Source: Toxorhynchites rutilus septentrionalis
Lineage: Eukaryota; Arthropoda; Insecta; Diptera; Culicidae
Direction of reading: 5' to 3'
Length of the DNA stretch: 64,000 nucleotides
Assembly (NCBI RefSeq): GCF_029784135.1
Contig: NC_073745.1
Location: 99,097,105 to 99,161,104, forward strand
The notes under the pieces are model-generated. The model searched no databases, was not told the origin of the DNA, and saw only the letters and a list, made by a program, of their open reading frames with translations. This document shows positions 11,116 through 21,842 of the stretch, in pieces; position 1 is the stretch's first letter, and the number at the start of each line of letters is the position of its first letter. The position numbers were made by a program, and so were the translations under genes.

Positions 11116-11570
11116 ATTGGCGATCTAACGTACAAATCTACACCTAGGTGGCGCTGCGGTGAAAGGGATGATGGTTTCAAATTTTGCAATGTTAGTTTAT
11201 GGAAGGCTTGTAGTTCTTTCCATAAATTACAATATTATAGTCATAAAAGATTACTTGATTGCGATGACCTTGGAAGAAAACTAATTCTGCGCAATTTTAT
11301 ATATAACATGTTATTTTCTTACCTCTTTCAGTAGTGAAAACTGTATAAATGTTGGCAATGATTGAATTAAAAAAGGAAATTCGAGAGCACAATCAAAAAC
11401 AAGTTGAAAAAAGCATGGTTCCTGCATGTGAGAACTATCTTGGAAAGCCCGGAAGTAAAATATACGCGATTTATTTTTGAGTTTTAGGTTACATTATCAT
11501 CATTTTCTTAGTTCAAAAACAAAATCCAGATGTCTCACCGATCGTTTACGTTTTGCGTTAGATCGCCAAT
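11116..11570. mobile_element. Right arm of the large inverted repeat
   Basis: This 455-bp segment starts ATTGGCGATCTAACGTACAA and ends TTGCGTTAGATCGCCAAT. It is the inverted counterpart of 9664-10587 without the MITE. The 528-bp spacer (10588-11115) has no gene. The pair is either a foldback-type element or two independent insertions of one MITE family. Confidence 0.8.
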
Positions 11571-12224
11571 GGGCTTAACAGCTGCCAGTAAGCAGGCATC
11601 GATTAACCCCTTCACGTATAACGTCGAACCACACTCGTGGCGATTAGACTGTGCCAGACCGTACAACATCGAACCTCACTAGTCAACTATCGATGTAAAA
11701 TGGATCATGCTTCAGGCGTGTGATGATGCGGTACTGCTACGATCGTAAGTAAGATACACACACTCAGCAGCGTATCGAAACGACTCACTGTGCTCGTGTT
11801 TGGGCCCTGTTGTTGGAAATAAAATCGTACGGCAAGGGGTTAATGCATTTTGAATATCGCGTTAATCTACCGGATCATGATGTATGTTGCATTTCGTTCA
11901 GGAAGGCACTATTCTTCGAAAACATTTTCTAATGGGCTCGATATTAAAAGGCTATGCGAGCCGCCTGAATTTGAGATTATTCGGCATCAAGGAATAATCA
12001 AGCCTGTTCATAATTCAACATTAATGTGGATGAAGAACCAGACGAGAGCTCGTTATAAAGAGATCATAGATATTTATTTTTTCTAATCAATTGAATCTTG
12101 CAAAAACCGAGTACCAAGCCTAATGCAGAATTACACCGGACAACCTTCGACTCAGTGGGGCTTTTTTTTCTTTCGAGGCAAAGCAACATTCTTATACTTT
12201 CGTGACCAATAACATTAATATAAA
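11571..12224. other. Non-coding stretch
   Basis: No gene, repeat boundary or RNA was recognised. A short duplicated motif (CGTCGAACCACACT and ACATCGAACCTCACT near 11621-11680) is the only local structure. Confidence 0.35.
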
Positions 12225-12510
12225 GCCCTATTATAGAAATCGTGGCGATAAGAATTTTGCTCGTTAGCTCTATTTTACTATTATAGAAATCGAGCAATTC
12301 GATAGCATCGAACGAGTGATAGCAATCGGTACAACTGTCATAATTTTTCGAGCAGTTTGTTTTGGTCTGATTGTTGCTTTTGTTGTGTGTTTTGATTCGT
12401 TCGTTTGTTTTGATCAGTATTTGTTTCCCGGTGCTGTCAGAACAGTCTACATAAGGTAAGTGTTCGGTCCAGAATCATTTATATCCATCATGTTAAAATT
12501 TACAATGCAG

Positions 12511-12733
12511 GATTTACTTCCAGTGTATATTTCATTGATTGGAAATGAGTGGACAGAAGAAAAAAACAAATCACTACCAGTTTGAACGGCTCGTAGACAT
12601 TGCTCGAGGCTTTCAAATAGAATCCCGGTTAAGGAAAAGTTGGAGGAATTCAGTGAGAAGCTTAATGCACTGGGAATCCCATACATCTTGGCTCAGAATG
12701 GAGGAAAGTATGTGTTTATCTATGATACAAACA
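12511..12733 (+). pseudogene. Myb/SANT-like DNA-binding protein exon, frameshifted
   Basis: A consensus donor (GTAAGT, 12456) and acceptor (ending 12510) bracket a 55-bp intron upstream. The exon then opens at ATG 12545: MSGQKKKTNHYQFERLVDIA, then RGFQIE. After a frame change near 12620 it reads VKEKLEEFSEKLNALGIPY, and ends before another donor GTAAGT at 12734. The pattern (QFERLVDI, then EEFSEKLNALG) resembles the Myb/SANT-like domain proteins encoded by Harbinger elements and their domesticated relatives. The frameshift and the lack of a following exon make it a remnant. Identification rests on motif memory only. Confidence 0.45.
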
Positions 12734-12750
12734 GTAAGTTACCCCTATTA

Positions 12751-12970
12751 GACATACCGAGGCACCACTCAGTGTTGCATTAGAGTCGATTGTGACCTGT
12801 AATTGAACATTCGCGATGAAAGTGAAATAGTGTCTACCCTCAACTTGGGGCCGTAATTAGGGTCCCAAATTCGATATTTACGAAGATGTCCAATTAGAGG
12901 CAAAAATGTCCAATTATTCGTGTCGCATTACAGGTCTGTCCAATTAGCTAGATGTCAATATATATTACAC
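12751..12970. repeat. Dispersed repeat also found beside the H2A pseudogenes
   Basis: GCACCACTCAGTGTTGCATT and ACCTGTAATTGAACATT recur at 48650-48700, and GTCCAATTAGCTA with ATGTCAATAT recurs at 45655-45685 and 48790-48815. The same family therefore sits in this element and around the histone pseudogenes. Confidence 0.6.
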
Positions 12971-13228
12971 TAATATAATATTGAATATATATTAAAAATT
13001 GATTGTCACGGTTTCTTCAAATAAAACAGATTTTCGCAACTCTGAACCTTTATACGGAGTGTCGTTTGTACTTCAAATACTCTAACACCAATATCCCAAA
13101 CAATTTCACTACGCAAATTGATGTAATATATCATAGAGCAGTGAATGAAAATTTGATTGAACCTTGTTCACACATGCTAGTCCTAAGCTCTAACTACTCG
13201 TTATTTCATGCTAGAATGAATTAGAAGA

Positions 13229-14231
13229 TTATATACAAAAAAAAATTGGTTTGCTAAAAAAATGAAATTCATATGTGACTGACTCATGACTTTCCTTTGG
13301 CACGAAGGTGACCCCGTTGGCTTCGTACCACTCCAACACGTCCTTTGAATAGTGGCACGAAGCGAGATCCGACCAGAAGATGGTCGGGCCCTCGTGCTGC
13401 TTCAATAGTGGTAGTAAGCGCTTCTGTAGGCACTCCTTAAGGTAAACCTGCCCGTTTACCGTGCCGGTCATCACGAAGGGGGCGCTCCGCTTTCCGCAAG
13501 AGCAGATCGCTTGCCACACCATGTACTTTTTGGCAAACTTGGATAGTTTCTGCTTGCGAATCTCCTCCGGAACGCTGAATTTGTCCTCTGTGGAGAAGAA
13601 CAACAGGCCCGGCAGCTGACGAAAGTCCGCTTTGACGTAGGTTTCGTCGTCCATTACCAGGCAATGCGGCTTCGTCAGCATTTCGGTGTACAGCTTCCGG
13701 GCTCGCGTCTTCCCCACCATGTTTTGCCTTTCGTCGCGGTTAGGAGCATTCTGAACCTTGTATGTACGCAGGCCCTCCCGCTACTTGGTCCGCAGGACGA
13801 ATGAACTTGACAAATTCAGCTTATTGACGACATCCCGGACCGAACTTCTCGGATCACGTCTAAACTGCTTAACTACGCGCTTGTGATCTTTTTCACTGAC
13901 GGAGCATCCATTTTTGCTGTTCTTCACCTTCCGGTTGATGGTTAGGTTCTCGAAGTATCGTTTTAGTACTCTGCTGACCGTGGATTGGACGATTCCCAGC
14001 ATCTTCCCGATGTGACAACTCCGGATTCTCGAAATGAGTGCACAGGATTAATTCACTACGCTCTTTTTCGTTCGACGACATTTTTCCAAATTTTCGAAAA
14101 ATTGACAGTGAAGCATGGCCAACGTGATCTATACACTCTTTTCTGATTATAAACGAAAGCTGAAGATATAATTCCTAAAAATTAAATTTCTACAGCGTTT
14201 TTTCCGTGATGCAATTTGATGTGACACACCC
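13229..14231 (-). pseudogene. Tc1/mariner DD37E-type transposase remnant
   Basis: Reading from ATG 14081, MSSNEKERSELILCTHFENP begins a helix-turn-helix region. A frame shift near 14003 leads into MLGIVQSTVSRVLKRYFENL, a TAG interrupts near 13780, and the catalytic core follows: MDDETYVKADFRQLPG, KKYMVWQAICSCGKRSA and FWSDLASCHYSKDVLEWYEA. The sequence departs from the family after VPKE at about 13270, so the C-terminus with the last catalytic Glu is lost. One inverted-repeat-like end (GATGTGACACACCC) is present at about 14218-14231. It closely resembles the ITmD37E elements of mosquitoes. It is dead through shift, stop and truncation. Confidence 0.88.
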
Positions 14232-14839
14232 TTTATTAACACTTTTCAAAATACAGATATTTAAAATTTTCATAGGAGATGTCTCAAAAAAGATTTGGCA
14301 TCCGTTCTATAGTGCTTTGTGAAACATTTCAAACCCGTTTCGAAATATTTCAACGCCACCCCTGACATTCGAGCAACAGTAACGAATCGAGCTGTTTTCC
14401 TCGATTTCTATAATTCCAGATTTTACTCGGTGTGATAGTGATAGTGATTGTATCGATTCCTCGATTCGATTTCTATAATAGGGCCCATAGTTTTATTCTG
14501 ATTATAAAATTAAATCGTCTGATCTCCTTTATAAAAAATAGAGCAATTTGACTTCATTAGTAGTCGAGATTGTTTTATATTCTTTGATTCCATTTCCACT
14601 AACATTGCCCGTAGAGTTATTTACAAATTTGCAATCTACATTTTTGTTGTCTTAATTTTGCTATGTTAAAATCGTTATTAAAATCGGAATCGGAAAGTTT
14701 CGGGAATTTTTTATTGAAACGTACCGTGCATGCGGGAACCGCTTTATTTTTTTTTTCTTGTGTTGGTACGACCTTTAGACACACATCTGTCAGGTTTTAG
14801 TGCCCTCCGATCATTAGTGTCTGTCTGTACATCGCAAAC

Positions 14840-15183
14840 GACCGGAAATGTGGGCATGATGATAACGCGCCATCGCACCGAGCCCGAATTGTACTGAATT
14901 ATTTGACCAAACATCAAGTAAATACCATCGAGCGAGCACCGTATTCACCTGAGATGGCCCAGTGCGACTTTTTTTTTGTTCCCCAAGTTGAAGTTGCCAC
15001 TTCGTGGAAAGAGATTTCAGTCGATCGAGGAGATCAAAGAAAATGCGACGAGGGAACTTAAGGTCATCCCTTTGTCGGCCTACTAGAGATGCATGGAATG
15101 GACTGGGTCCAGCGTTGGGACATGTGTGTTGCTTCAGATGGATCATATTTCGAAGGAGATAAATCAAATTTGCTTGAAATTTA
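14840..15183 (+). mobile_element. Second mariner-type transposase 3' remnant
   Basis: The frames give KHQVNTIERAPYSPEMAQCD and FFF. After frame changes they give KEISVDR, GTxGHPF, then WVQRWDMCVASDGSYFEGDK ending at a TAA after LLEI (15183). This is the C-terminal region of a mariner transposase from a different lineage to the one at 2640. At least two frame shifts and one stop are visible, so it is dead. Confidence 0.8.
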
Positions 15184-15415
15184 ACTCTACTTTGTTTTAT
15201 TTAAAAATTCCTGGTACTTTCTGATCATAGGGTAGATCCATCCAACGCATTTTGTGTGAGTTTTCGTTTTTACAGAAAACAGATTTTCAATGCTATGAAA
15301 AAAATATGGATGTTCGACCGGGTATGTCTCTCAGGCTATGATTCCTTTCATTTATGAATACAGAGTACTCATGTACTACCACTCCCTAACGTTGTCCACG
15401 TGGTATGTGGACAGC

Positions 15416-15510
15416 CCCTAAGTACTTATAAAATTGCAAATGTAATACTACATGGAGGCGGCGAAGTTCCTCTTGGAACGTTAGTGCCATTGAAAAAGAA
15501 GAAAAATGTT
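15416..15510 (+). mobile_element. SINE 3' fragment
   Basis: CTAAGTACTTATAAAATTGC, GGAACGTTAGTGCCATTG and a trailing GAA-rich tail match the 3' end of the tRNA-derived SINE that is complete at 36130-36406. The tRNA-like head is absent. Confidence 0.7.
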
Positions 15511-16548
15511 ACAATGGGGTTGAAATGAGAGATTCTAATTTCATATATTTTGTATCGATCGCAAGGCTTTTTTTCTGACACGTGGTCGACAGCAACCGTG
15601 GCGTATCTTCTTCAGAGATATTTAAATTATTTTTTTAACAAATACCGTAACGTTATCCTACATCAACTAAGCGGTTATGTCTCGGATACAACCCTTCAAC
15701 TTTTTCAAAATATTCCACGTAAACATTATACCGCCTCCAACATCATCACAAACGACCGTGGACATTTATGTGTTCCCTACCCACCAAAAGTCGTCAACGT
15801 GACGTCCACGTCTTTTGGTGATTTTTGATAATGCTACAACTTGTGAAAAATTAACGAATGAATATGGGATATACAAAATTTCAATTTTCAAGTTTTAGGA
15901 TATTAAACATACACATTCTCATCTTGATGCGTGTAGTTGTGGTGTACAAGAATATCGGGAAAGAATGAAAAAAAAATCGATTTCCTTTCCGTCTGTTTTT
16001 TCTTAGATTCTGTAGACTAACAGAATAATTTATTAATCAAGTCAATAGCAAACCCAGTTAAGCTTATCAATGAGTTTTTATTTGATCCCTAGAACGTTCC
16101 AGTAGAACCATTCACTACAGAGAAGTTTTCGATAGAATGAAAAATAACCTTTCGTCTTTGATGATGAATATTTTTAGCAAACCTGTTTTGAGAAACTCCA
16201 ATAAAATATGTAAGAAAATCATTTGTTGCTTTGACGAAACAAAATATTGGAATATTCTAAACCGATTTTCAGTAAGTGCCAAAAACTGTTTTATAGTATT
16301 TTAGAAAAAGTAGTTAGTGTGTGTTTGTGTATTTGAGGGTGCGTATGTATATGTGTGAGTGCCTTCACTCCTTGCAATCCTCACACTAATAAACGCTTGA
16401 AACCAAATGTTATGAATCAACTCCGTCTGTGAAAGATGGATCTCTGTAGTAGCATGTTCGAAAAAAATCTGAAACTATTGAGGACCAGAGTAGAGTAGGG
16501 TTGTGATAGCTGCTAGCCATGGTTATTATGCAAAGAAAGACATTCACA
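15511..16548. other. Non-coding stretch
   Basis: No gene is supported. A GCGGTTATGTCTCGGATACA block near 15670 resembles dispersed repeat pieces elsewhere in the window, and a (TG)-rich tract occurs at 16316-16360. Confidence 0.35.
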
Positions 16549-17276
16549 CTTATTCTTGTTTTCGTACGAATACAAAACGTTCGAATGTATCCTTCATTCG
16601 TATCCTTGGTTTCGTACGAAGCAAATCTATCCATTCGAACATTCAAACATCGTTCGTTCGAAAGAATTGCCCTATCCTCGTACGAACGCGTTTTTTCATC
16701 GATTACTTTTGGGTTGCGAAACAGATGAAGCGTAGAAGAAAATTCAATCGATGTTCACGTTTTTGTGGTTTATTCAGGCGATGTGGTATGTAAGAAATAC
16801 TCAAATTGATTTTCTCTAATTTTTATTTTAATTGAAGTGGAAAATTTCTAAAGAAGAAAAAATAAATAGATGTGATATCTTCGTCTGCCGAAGTCTGCCT
16901 AATACGTTAAAATTGATGATGATTGATGATGTTTTATCTCTCTTGATTATGAAATAATATTCCAGGTCGACATCTCTCCTTATAAAAGGAAACAACGCCA
17001 ATTATGTGACTGTTGGATTTCGCGTTATGATCATCGGCTTTAGTATTACTAACGTACATTTCTCCATATTTTCATACCAATTCATCCAACTTTTCAGGTT
17101 TTTCTTAGGTTCTAGTGGAAATATTCAAAAGCTCTTTGAATAATACATGCAAAAAATATGTAGCAATAGTTTCTATTCAAAGAAAACTCATGGATGTAGA
17201 TGCCACACAGAAAAATAGCGCAATTTTTATTATGAATAATTTTTTTCGAAATGAAATTTGCACTGAAGTCAATGTA

Positions 17277-17396
17277 ATGAGAGCGAAGTCCTCATCTAAC
17301 GAGAATAAGGAACCGAAACGGTTCCAAGTCGCCGAGGTGACGCAATCCGAGTCGATCGTCGACCCATCGTCGGGAGCGACGGTCTCACGCAAGTAA
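17277..17396 (+). other. Coding-like island of unknown origin
   Basis: From ATG 17277 a GC-rich run within AT-rich DNA reads MRAKSSSNENKEPKRFQVAE, VTQSESIVDPSSGATVSRK, then TAA. The last codons overlap a possible donor (CAAGTAAAC). Composition differs sharply from the flanks. I cannot assign it to a family; it may be a captured exon or a chance frame. Confidence 0.25.
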
Positions 17397-17590
17397 ACTT
17401 GTGGTCCTCCGATTGCCCGCTTAGTTTGAAATATACGAGACCATCCTTTAATTAGGTCCGACCGAGCGTTAGCGAGTTGCTGTTGACTAGCACAAAATTT
17501 TCACGAAATAAACGTTACCTATGAATTTCAGTAGGTAGTAAACTTTGTTATGTTGAATAATGGATAGCAAAAGTACAACTTACGGCATCA

Positions 17591-18006
17591 ACCGTCGTAC
17601 ACTCGCTTCGAGGTGGTGAATAGAATAATTTCAAACAGCTGCGAAACCTTCTCGAGAAACTCACGAGAAAATGATCGTGTTCGCATGAACACCGTTTATT
17701 AACACTCCTGGAACAGCACCGAAAACTTAAAACTAGCGTCCGACAATTGCTGCAAGCTACAGTGGACCAACATTTCGTCCAGATTTAACACCAGACTGAC
17801 ATCCGGGCTGGACTGGGGTTTCAATGGTAGGGTAGGACATTTGGAACGCATTTCGCTTGTCAGTGGCCATAAATGTTTTATAAACACGTACGGATCGAAA
17901 TTTTTGCTCATGGTGACCATCGGTGAATTCCTGCAATATATCATTATGTTTTTCAATAACCTGTAACTTACGAAGACTTCCACTCGTCTCCGATGCAGAC
18001 GTCTTC
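17591..18006 (-). pseudogene. CTDSPL2-like phosphatase gene fragment
   Basis: On the minus strand an open run [12 protein letters not shown] meets a donor (GTAAGT) and, after a 41-bp intron (17931-17971), continues in frame as [40 protein letters not shown] and [12 protein letters not shown] follow. Two adjacent stops replace the next codons, but homology continues in the same frame with [20 protein letters not shown] and [15 protein letters not shown] to 17591. This matches the catalytic core of CTD small-phosphatase-like 2. The DxD signature DLDET is changed to NLDEM, so the nucleophilic Asp is lost. With two stops, a broken C-terminus and no other exons, it is a pseudogene fragment that keeps an intron, so it was copied from DNA and not from mRNA. 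Confidence 0.85.
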
Positions 18007-18109
18007 TTAAGCCAGCCAAGCTAACTCTCACTCAATTAGTCTCAGGGTCGACTAAAACGCGCTAGTGGAAACTCACCTGTCCCTTCTTTATGCTGGAGCT
18101 AATCAAGCT

Positions 18110-18750
18110 GAAATCAATTTCTTTGGTGCACTCAAGAAAATATCGTAAGTAAAATGTATAAAAACGAATCAAATAACACTTTATTCCAGAATCCAATGAC
18201 AATTTATTCATTAAAAAGATCTAAACGGACTCACTCGCTCTGCTCATGTCTGCTTCCGTCGCTGTTGTGATACCTTCACCACGTGGTTATTACCGGCGGC
18301 TGTGCCGGCTTTCAGAGACCTGCTGCGCTGCGTTTTCCGGTCCCCAACCGGCAAGATGGACGTCTTCGGCTGCTACGGCTCATAATTCCGCCAGGGCTAT
18401 ATGAAAGTAGCCTTACTTGCTACGCTCACTATCTTCGCGCACTGTAAATGTTTTATTGAACAAAACTACTGTTGCTAAAGCACTAGATTCACTAGGAAAT
18501 TGGACTTGCCGAAATTAACACCACTTTTTACTTCGCTAATCCAGGAATAAGAGCCCGTCGAGTGGGTTAGAGGGCCTTATATAGCATTCCGGATCCCGTC
18601 CTTACAAAGGATCGTACGATGCGTGGCGTCATCACGCATCAATTGTGGATGGCGCGCTTTGTGCTCAGTATCGGCTCCACTGATGAGTTTAGCAGAGATG
18701 TGAGCAGTGAAATCCGCCTGTTATCCCTACGCTAACTAGGTTCGAATTTT
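18110..18750 (-). repeat. Possible solo LTR
   Basis: On the minus strand a TATATAAGG box (near 18572) is followed by a GC-rich block and, about 390 bases on, AATAAAGTG (near 18175). This is the promoter-then-poly(A) order of an LTR. The exact ends, the target duplication and an internal retroelement region were not found, so the assignment is weak. Confidence 0.3.
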
Positions 18751-18813
18751 CAAATAACTCTACACTGTACTACCTCCTGATTGGCTAACCGAAATGGGTT
18801 CCGTCTCACTTAA

Positions 18814-19650
18814 GGTGAAGGTGGAAGCTAGCCATTGTAGTAGTATAGGTAAATCCTCGTGTAAAAATGGGGTAATAGTGTTTGTGAAAGAAGAGCAAAG
18901 CACACGTAAATAGATCAATTCACTTATCAGACTGTGTGGCGCTTCATTGACACGAGTCTTTGAATACATTTGAAAAAAAAAATAACAATTCAATACTAAA
19001 GTAAAATGTATGAACGATATGTTCCGATGAACAATTGCAAATATAAATATATATAGAAGGTGCATTTGCATATGATTCTGATTATACGCGAGCGTAACAT
19101 GAGCAAATTTATAACACATGCGAATTGGGGCTCTTTTGGTATTAACAAGTTCTTCCGCATAGTAACTCGATGTTGATAATTCCTTAACATTTTCCTTCGT
19201 TGTATTGATATCAACACAATTTTATTCTATTGATTTTCATGACATTTTCATGACATGACGCTATGACTCCGGAATAACATTTTATTGAGTGGTTTTTATA
19301 GCTGTTTCGATGATGTTGTTTGGCATCAGTGTCGAAAAAATAACGATGCTTCCACCAATACAAACAAAACCATTGCTGAAGATTGAAAAACGAAAATTTA
19401 ACTTCCAGAGCACTTGCTCGAGTTTTCCGACGTTCTTCACTATACGGTGCGAAAGCAGATGAAAATTTAATATCTTGTGAGTAATCGATTAAAGTTTGGT
19501 TGATATTACTTGATGGGAAGTGTGCAAAAACGATCATTTTCCTCACACTGTTTCGCAAAATCATTGATTTTCTGGCGAGGGGTGAGGGAGGGAGATGAAA
19601 GAAATGAGCGCCATTGTAGCAGCCATTTGTGGCTAGCTTCCACCTTCACC
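18814..19650. mobile_element. 837-bp MITE with 21-bp TIRs and TTAA duplication
   Basis: GGTGAAGGTGGAAGCTAGCC(A) at the left is a perfect inverted match to the right end. TTAA flanks both sides (18810-18813 and 19651-19654). TTAA is the target of piggyBac elements, although the TIR does not start with the usual CCC. No transposase frame is present. Confidence 0.8.
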
Positions 19651-19654
19651 TTAA

Positions 19655-20529
19655 CGACACATCAATGCTTTTTGCCGTGCTGCAAGTTCCCCTGTTTTTT
19701 GGAATACGTTGCGTGACGACGAAAGTCATAGTGGGTTGCCAGAAATTTGAATTCAATTTTAATTTGATTTGCGAAATTCGTTTCTGTTTCTCTTTTATTT
19801 AATTTGTTTTATATAATTCAGTTATTTCTTGTGCGGTTATATATATTTACAAACAATATTTTGTTTTTCATTGGTATCAAAACTATCACCAAGCGCGTGA
19901 TCTCAGCTTGTAAGCTTTGAAAAAGGTTACAAACCGTAAAGCGCATGGATTAATACAAACTGAACTTACCTCAATTTCCATGCATTCATCGGATTCCAGC
20001 TGTATTCCACTTTCACTATCATCACCACACATCGCAATCGTTTTATTGCATTAATTTTAATAGACTGCGCTAATTTTGTGAACAGCGACTTTATCATTTA
20101 CTTCTCTAGATAGGTTTGAAATTTCGAAACACATCAGGTAACACCAGCGATGTTTACATTCGAATGTGTATTCGTTCAGCCAGGTTCGAACGAAACCAAT
20201 GGAACATTCTCCGAAGGTGTTCTAATCAGAGCGTTGGAACGAAAGCGGATACGGCCGTTAACAAGAATAAGGGTGATTGATAAACTCCTAATCACATCAC
20301 TCACCACAGTGAATCCTGATTTTTAGCTCCCCCACTAACAACTATCCCTTCCTTGATAATCGCTAGGAAACCACGCTATAGAGGCGACCCATTATTTAAA
20401 GTTATTGACTATTTAATGCTCGATTTAACGAATCTGGCACAATGAGAATGATTTGTAACTCCCAAGCGTTATTCGATGTGTTCTTTGTGCATATTCGCTG
20501 GTTCAGGTCAATCACGGAGAGCAACTTCG
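19655..20529. other. Non-coding stretch
   Basis: No gene is seen. The right border of the possible 16.5-20.3 kb segment falls here (about 20262-20276); nothing else is recognised. Confidence 0.35.
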
Positions 20530-20712
20530 AAGTTTCCTCCGACTTACACTGTGATCACGCGTATTCTAGAGCTTGCCACTCAGAATGCATTCAAGGCGTG
20601 TTATTTGGCATAGAAATCTCAACTAAGTACTAATAAAAATGACGCAAGTAATACTACGTTGAGACGGCGAAATTCCTCTAGGAACGTTAGTGCCATTGAA
20701 GAAGAAGAAGAA
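20530..20712 (+). mobile_element. 5'-truncated tRNA-derived SINE
   Basis: TTTCCTCCGACTTACACTGT, CTCAACTAAGTACTAATAAA, GGAACGTTAGTGCCATTG and a GAAGAAGAAGAAG tail match the 36130-36406 copy at high identity. The tRNA-like head is missing. Confidence 0.8.
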
Positions 20713-21209
20713 CTTCGAAATGTACAGTCTACCCAAGCTCAAGCTCAAACTGAAGGAAGTGAATGTTACGAATCGTTCAATCCAGGGTACGCATAGAACA
20801 TTGTACATCTGGTACCGTTTGCGATGTAATATTCCTCTAATTAACTCCGGCTATGCTTCGGACGGCTAAGGTTCGATCAAGAAAACTTGCTGAACGTTCT
20901 TAGGGGTTTGGCGATACAGTATGCTAAATATTTACCTGCTAACATTAGAGCAATATTTCAGTAGATTTTATAAAATACTACAAAACAAAATCTACTTTCG
21001 ACACTTTCTTCAAACCGATGTAGAAAATTTCAATAATATTATTAATATTTATTGAAGTTCTCATAATTGCCTTTTGATTTCCTGTGCGATTATTGTTTAT
21101 GGGTATATTCATGATCAAATACAAAAGCGTAATTTTTCATTCTATATGGAAATGGTATGTGTGTACGGTATGTGGACAACCCCTACTCGAGATATGTTTT
21201 ATAACATAA

Positions 21210-21842
21210 GGCGTCGTGCACAAATTACGTAATACTTATGACAGACATACAGCTGTACTTGCGTTGTACTTCGAAAATTGTATGTCTGTCACCATGTACA
21301 GCGCTAGAACCATGCAAGCAACTCGGTACAATCGCTGTACCTGTACCGACCTATTATACCGCTGTACGTGGCTACAGTTGTGCTGTGCGCAGCGCCATAG
21401 ACGGTTAGTGGTGAGTAGCATGAACAAACCGAATCAAAACACTTGGTATACATTCTTTTCATTGACTTTCTCTTGAGTTAATAACTCAGATTGGAAACAT
21501 ATTTGTTGTGTTTGATAGTTTAGACGGTAAATAAAAACCTTTTTCATTCAAATATTGGTGAAAATACAATGCAATATATTCAAATTTATGATTGTCAGCT
21601 TGACATGCGGTACAATGTACAACCAAAGTATGTGTGTCATGCTATCGTGGTACCTGTACAACGCTGTACACGTACAACGCTAGTACAGTTATATGACTGT
21701 CCATGGTATAACACGATAAGGGGGGGAGGGGGGTCGAAGTTGCGTTACTTTCTGTGTATTAGAGATAGGAAATTGCGTTACGTAGGGGGAGAGGGGGTCC
21801 AAAATCCGGATTTTTAGCGTTACGTAATTTGTGTACGACGCC
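21210..21842. mobile_element. MITE of the 1507 family, split by another MITE
   Basis: The ends GGCGTCGTGCACAAATTACG and, inverted, GGCGTCGTACACAAATTACG match the 160-bp MITE at 1507-1666. The body from 21712 follows the same G-rich sequence. The copy is opened after ACGTAA by the 476-bp insertion at 21233-21708. Confidence 0.85.
21233..21708. mobile_element. MITE of the 9677 family, nested, TAA duplication
   Basis: It starts TACTTATGACAGACATACAG and ends, inverted, TACCATGGACAGTCATATAAC. It is flanked by TAA at 21230-21232 and 21709-21711. The body is the reverse complement of 9677-10142 with moderate divergence. It inserted into a copy of the 1507 family, which dates it after that insertion. 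Confidence 0.85.

Larger units (their letters stand above)
12225..14486. mobile_element. TIR-bounded element carrying a Myb/SANT-like exon
   Basis: GCCCTATTATAGAAATCG at 12225 is matched by the inverted CGATTTCTATAATAGGGC ending at 14484, followed by CC. Each end also has a second inner copy of ATTATAGAAATCGAG about 50-70 bases in, so both TIRs have the same two-part structure. Inside are a Myb/SANT-like coding remnant, a dispersed repeat and a nested DD37E transposase remnant. A related single end lies at 31798-31930. PIF/Harbinger identity is suggested by the Myb/SANT-like protein, but no Harbinger nuclease is present and the target duplication could not be read. Confidence 0.55.
16549..20276. 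mobile_element. Possible TIR-bounded segment containing host gene fragments
   Basis: ACTTATTCTTGTT at 16549 is mirrored by AACAAGAATAAGGG ending near 20276, and both ends continue into similar CGTTCGAA-rich sequence. If these are real TIRs, the 3.7-kb segment carries the CTDSPL2-like fragment, a coding-like island at 17277-17395, an LTR-like block and a TTAA MITE. The repeat is short, no target duplication was found, and the boundary call is tentative. Confidence 0.25.

Noticed and set aside
18110..18750. Full LTR retrotransposon
   Set aside because: Only an LTR-like promoter and poly(A) order is seen; no gag, pol, primer-binding site or second LTR.
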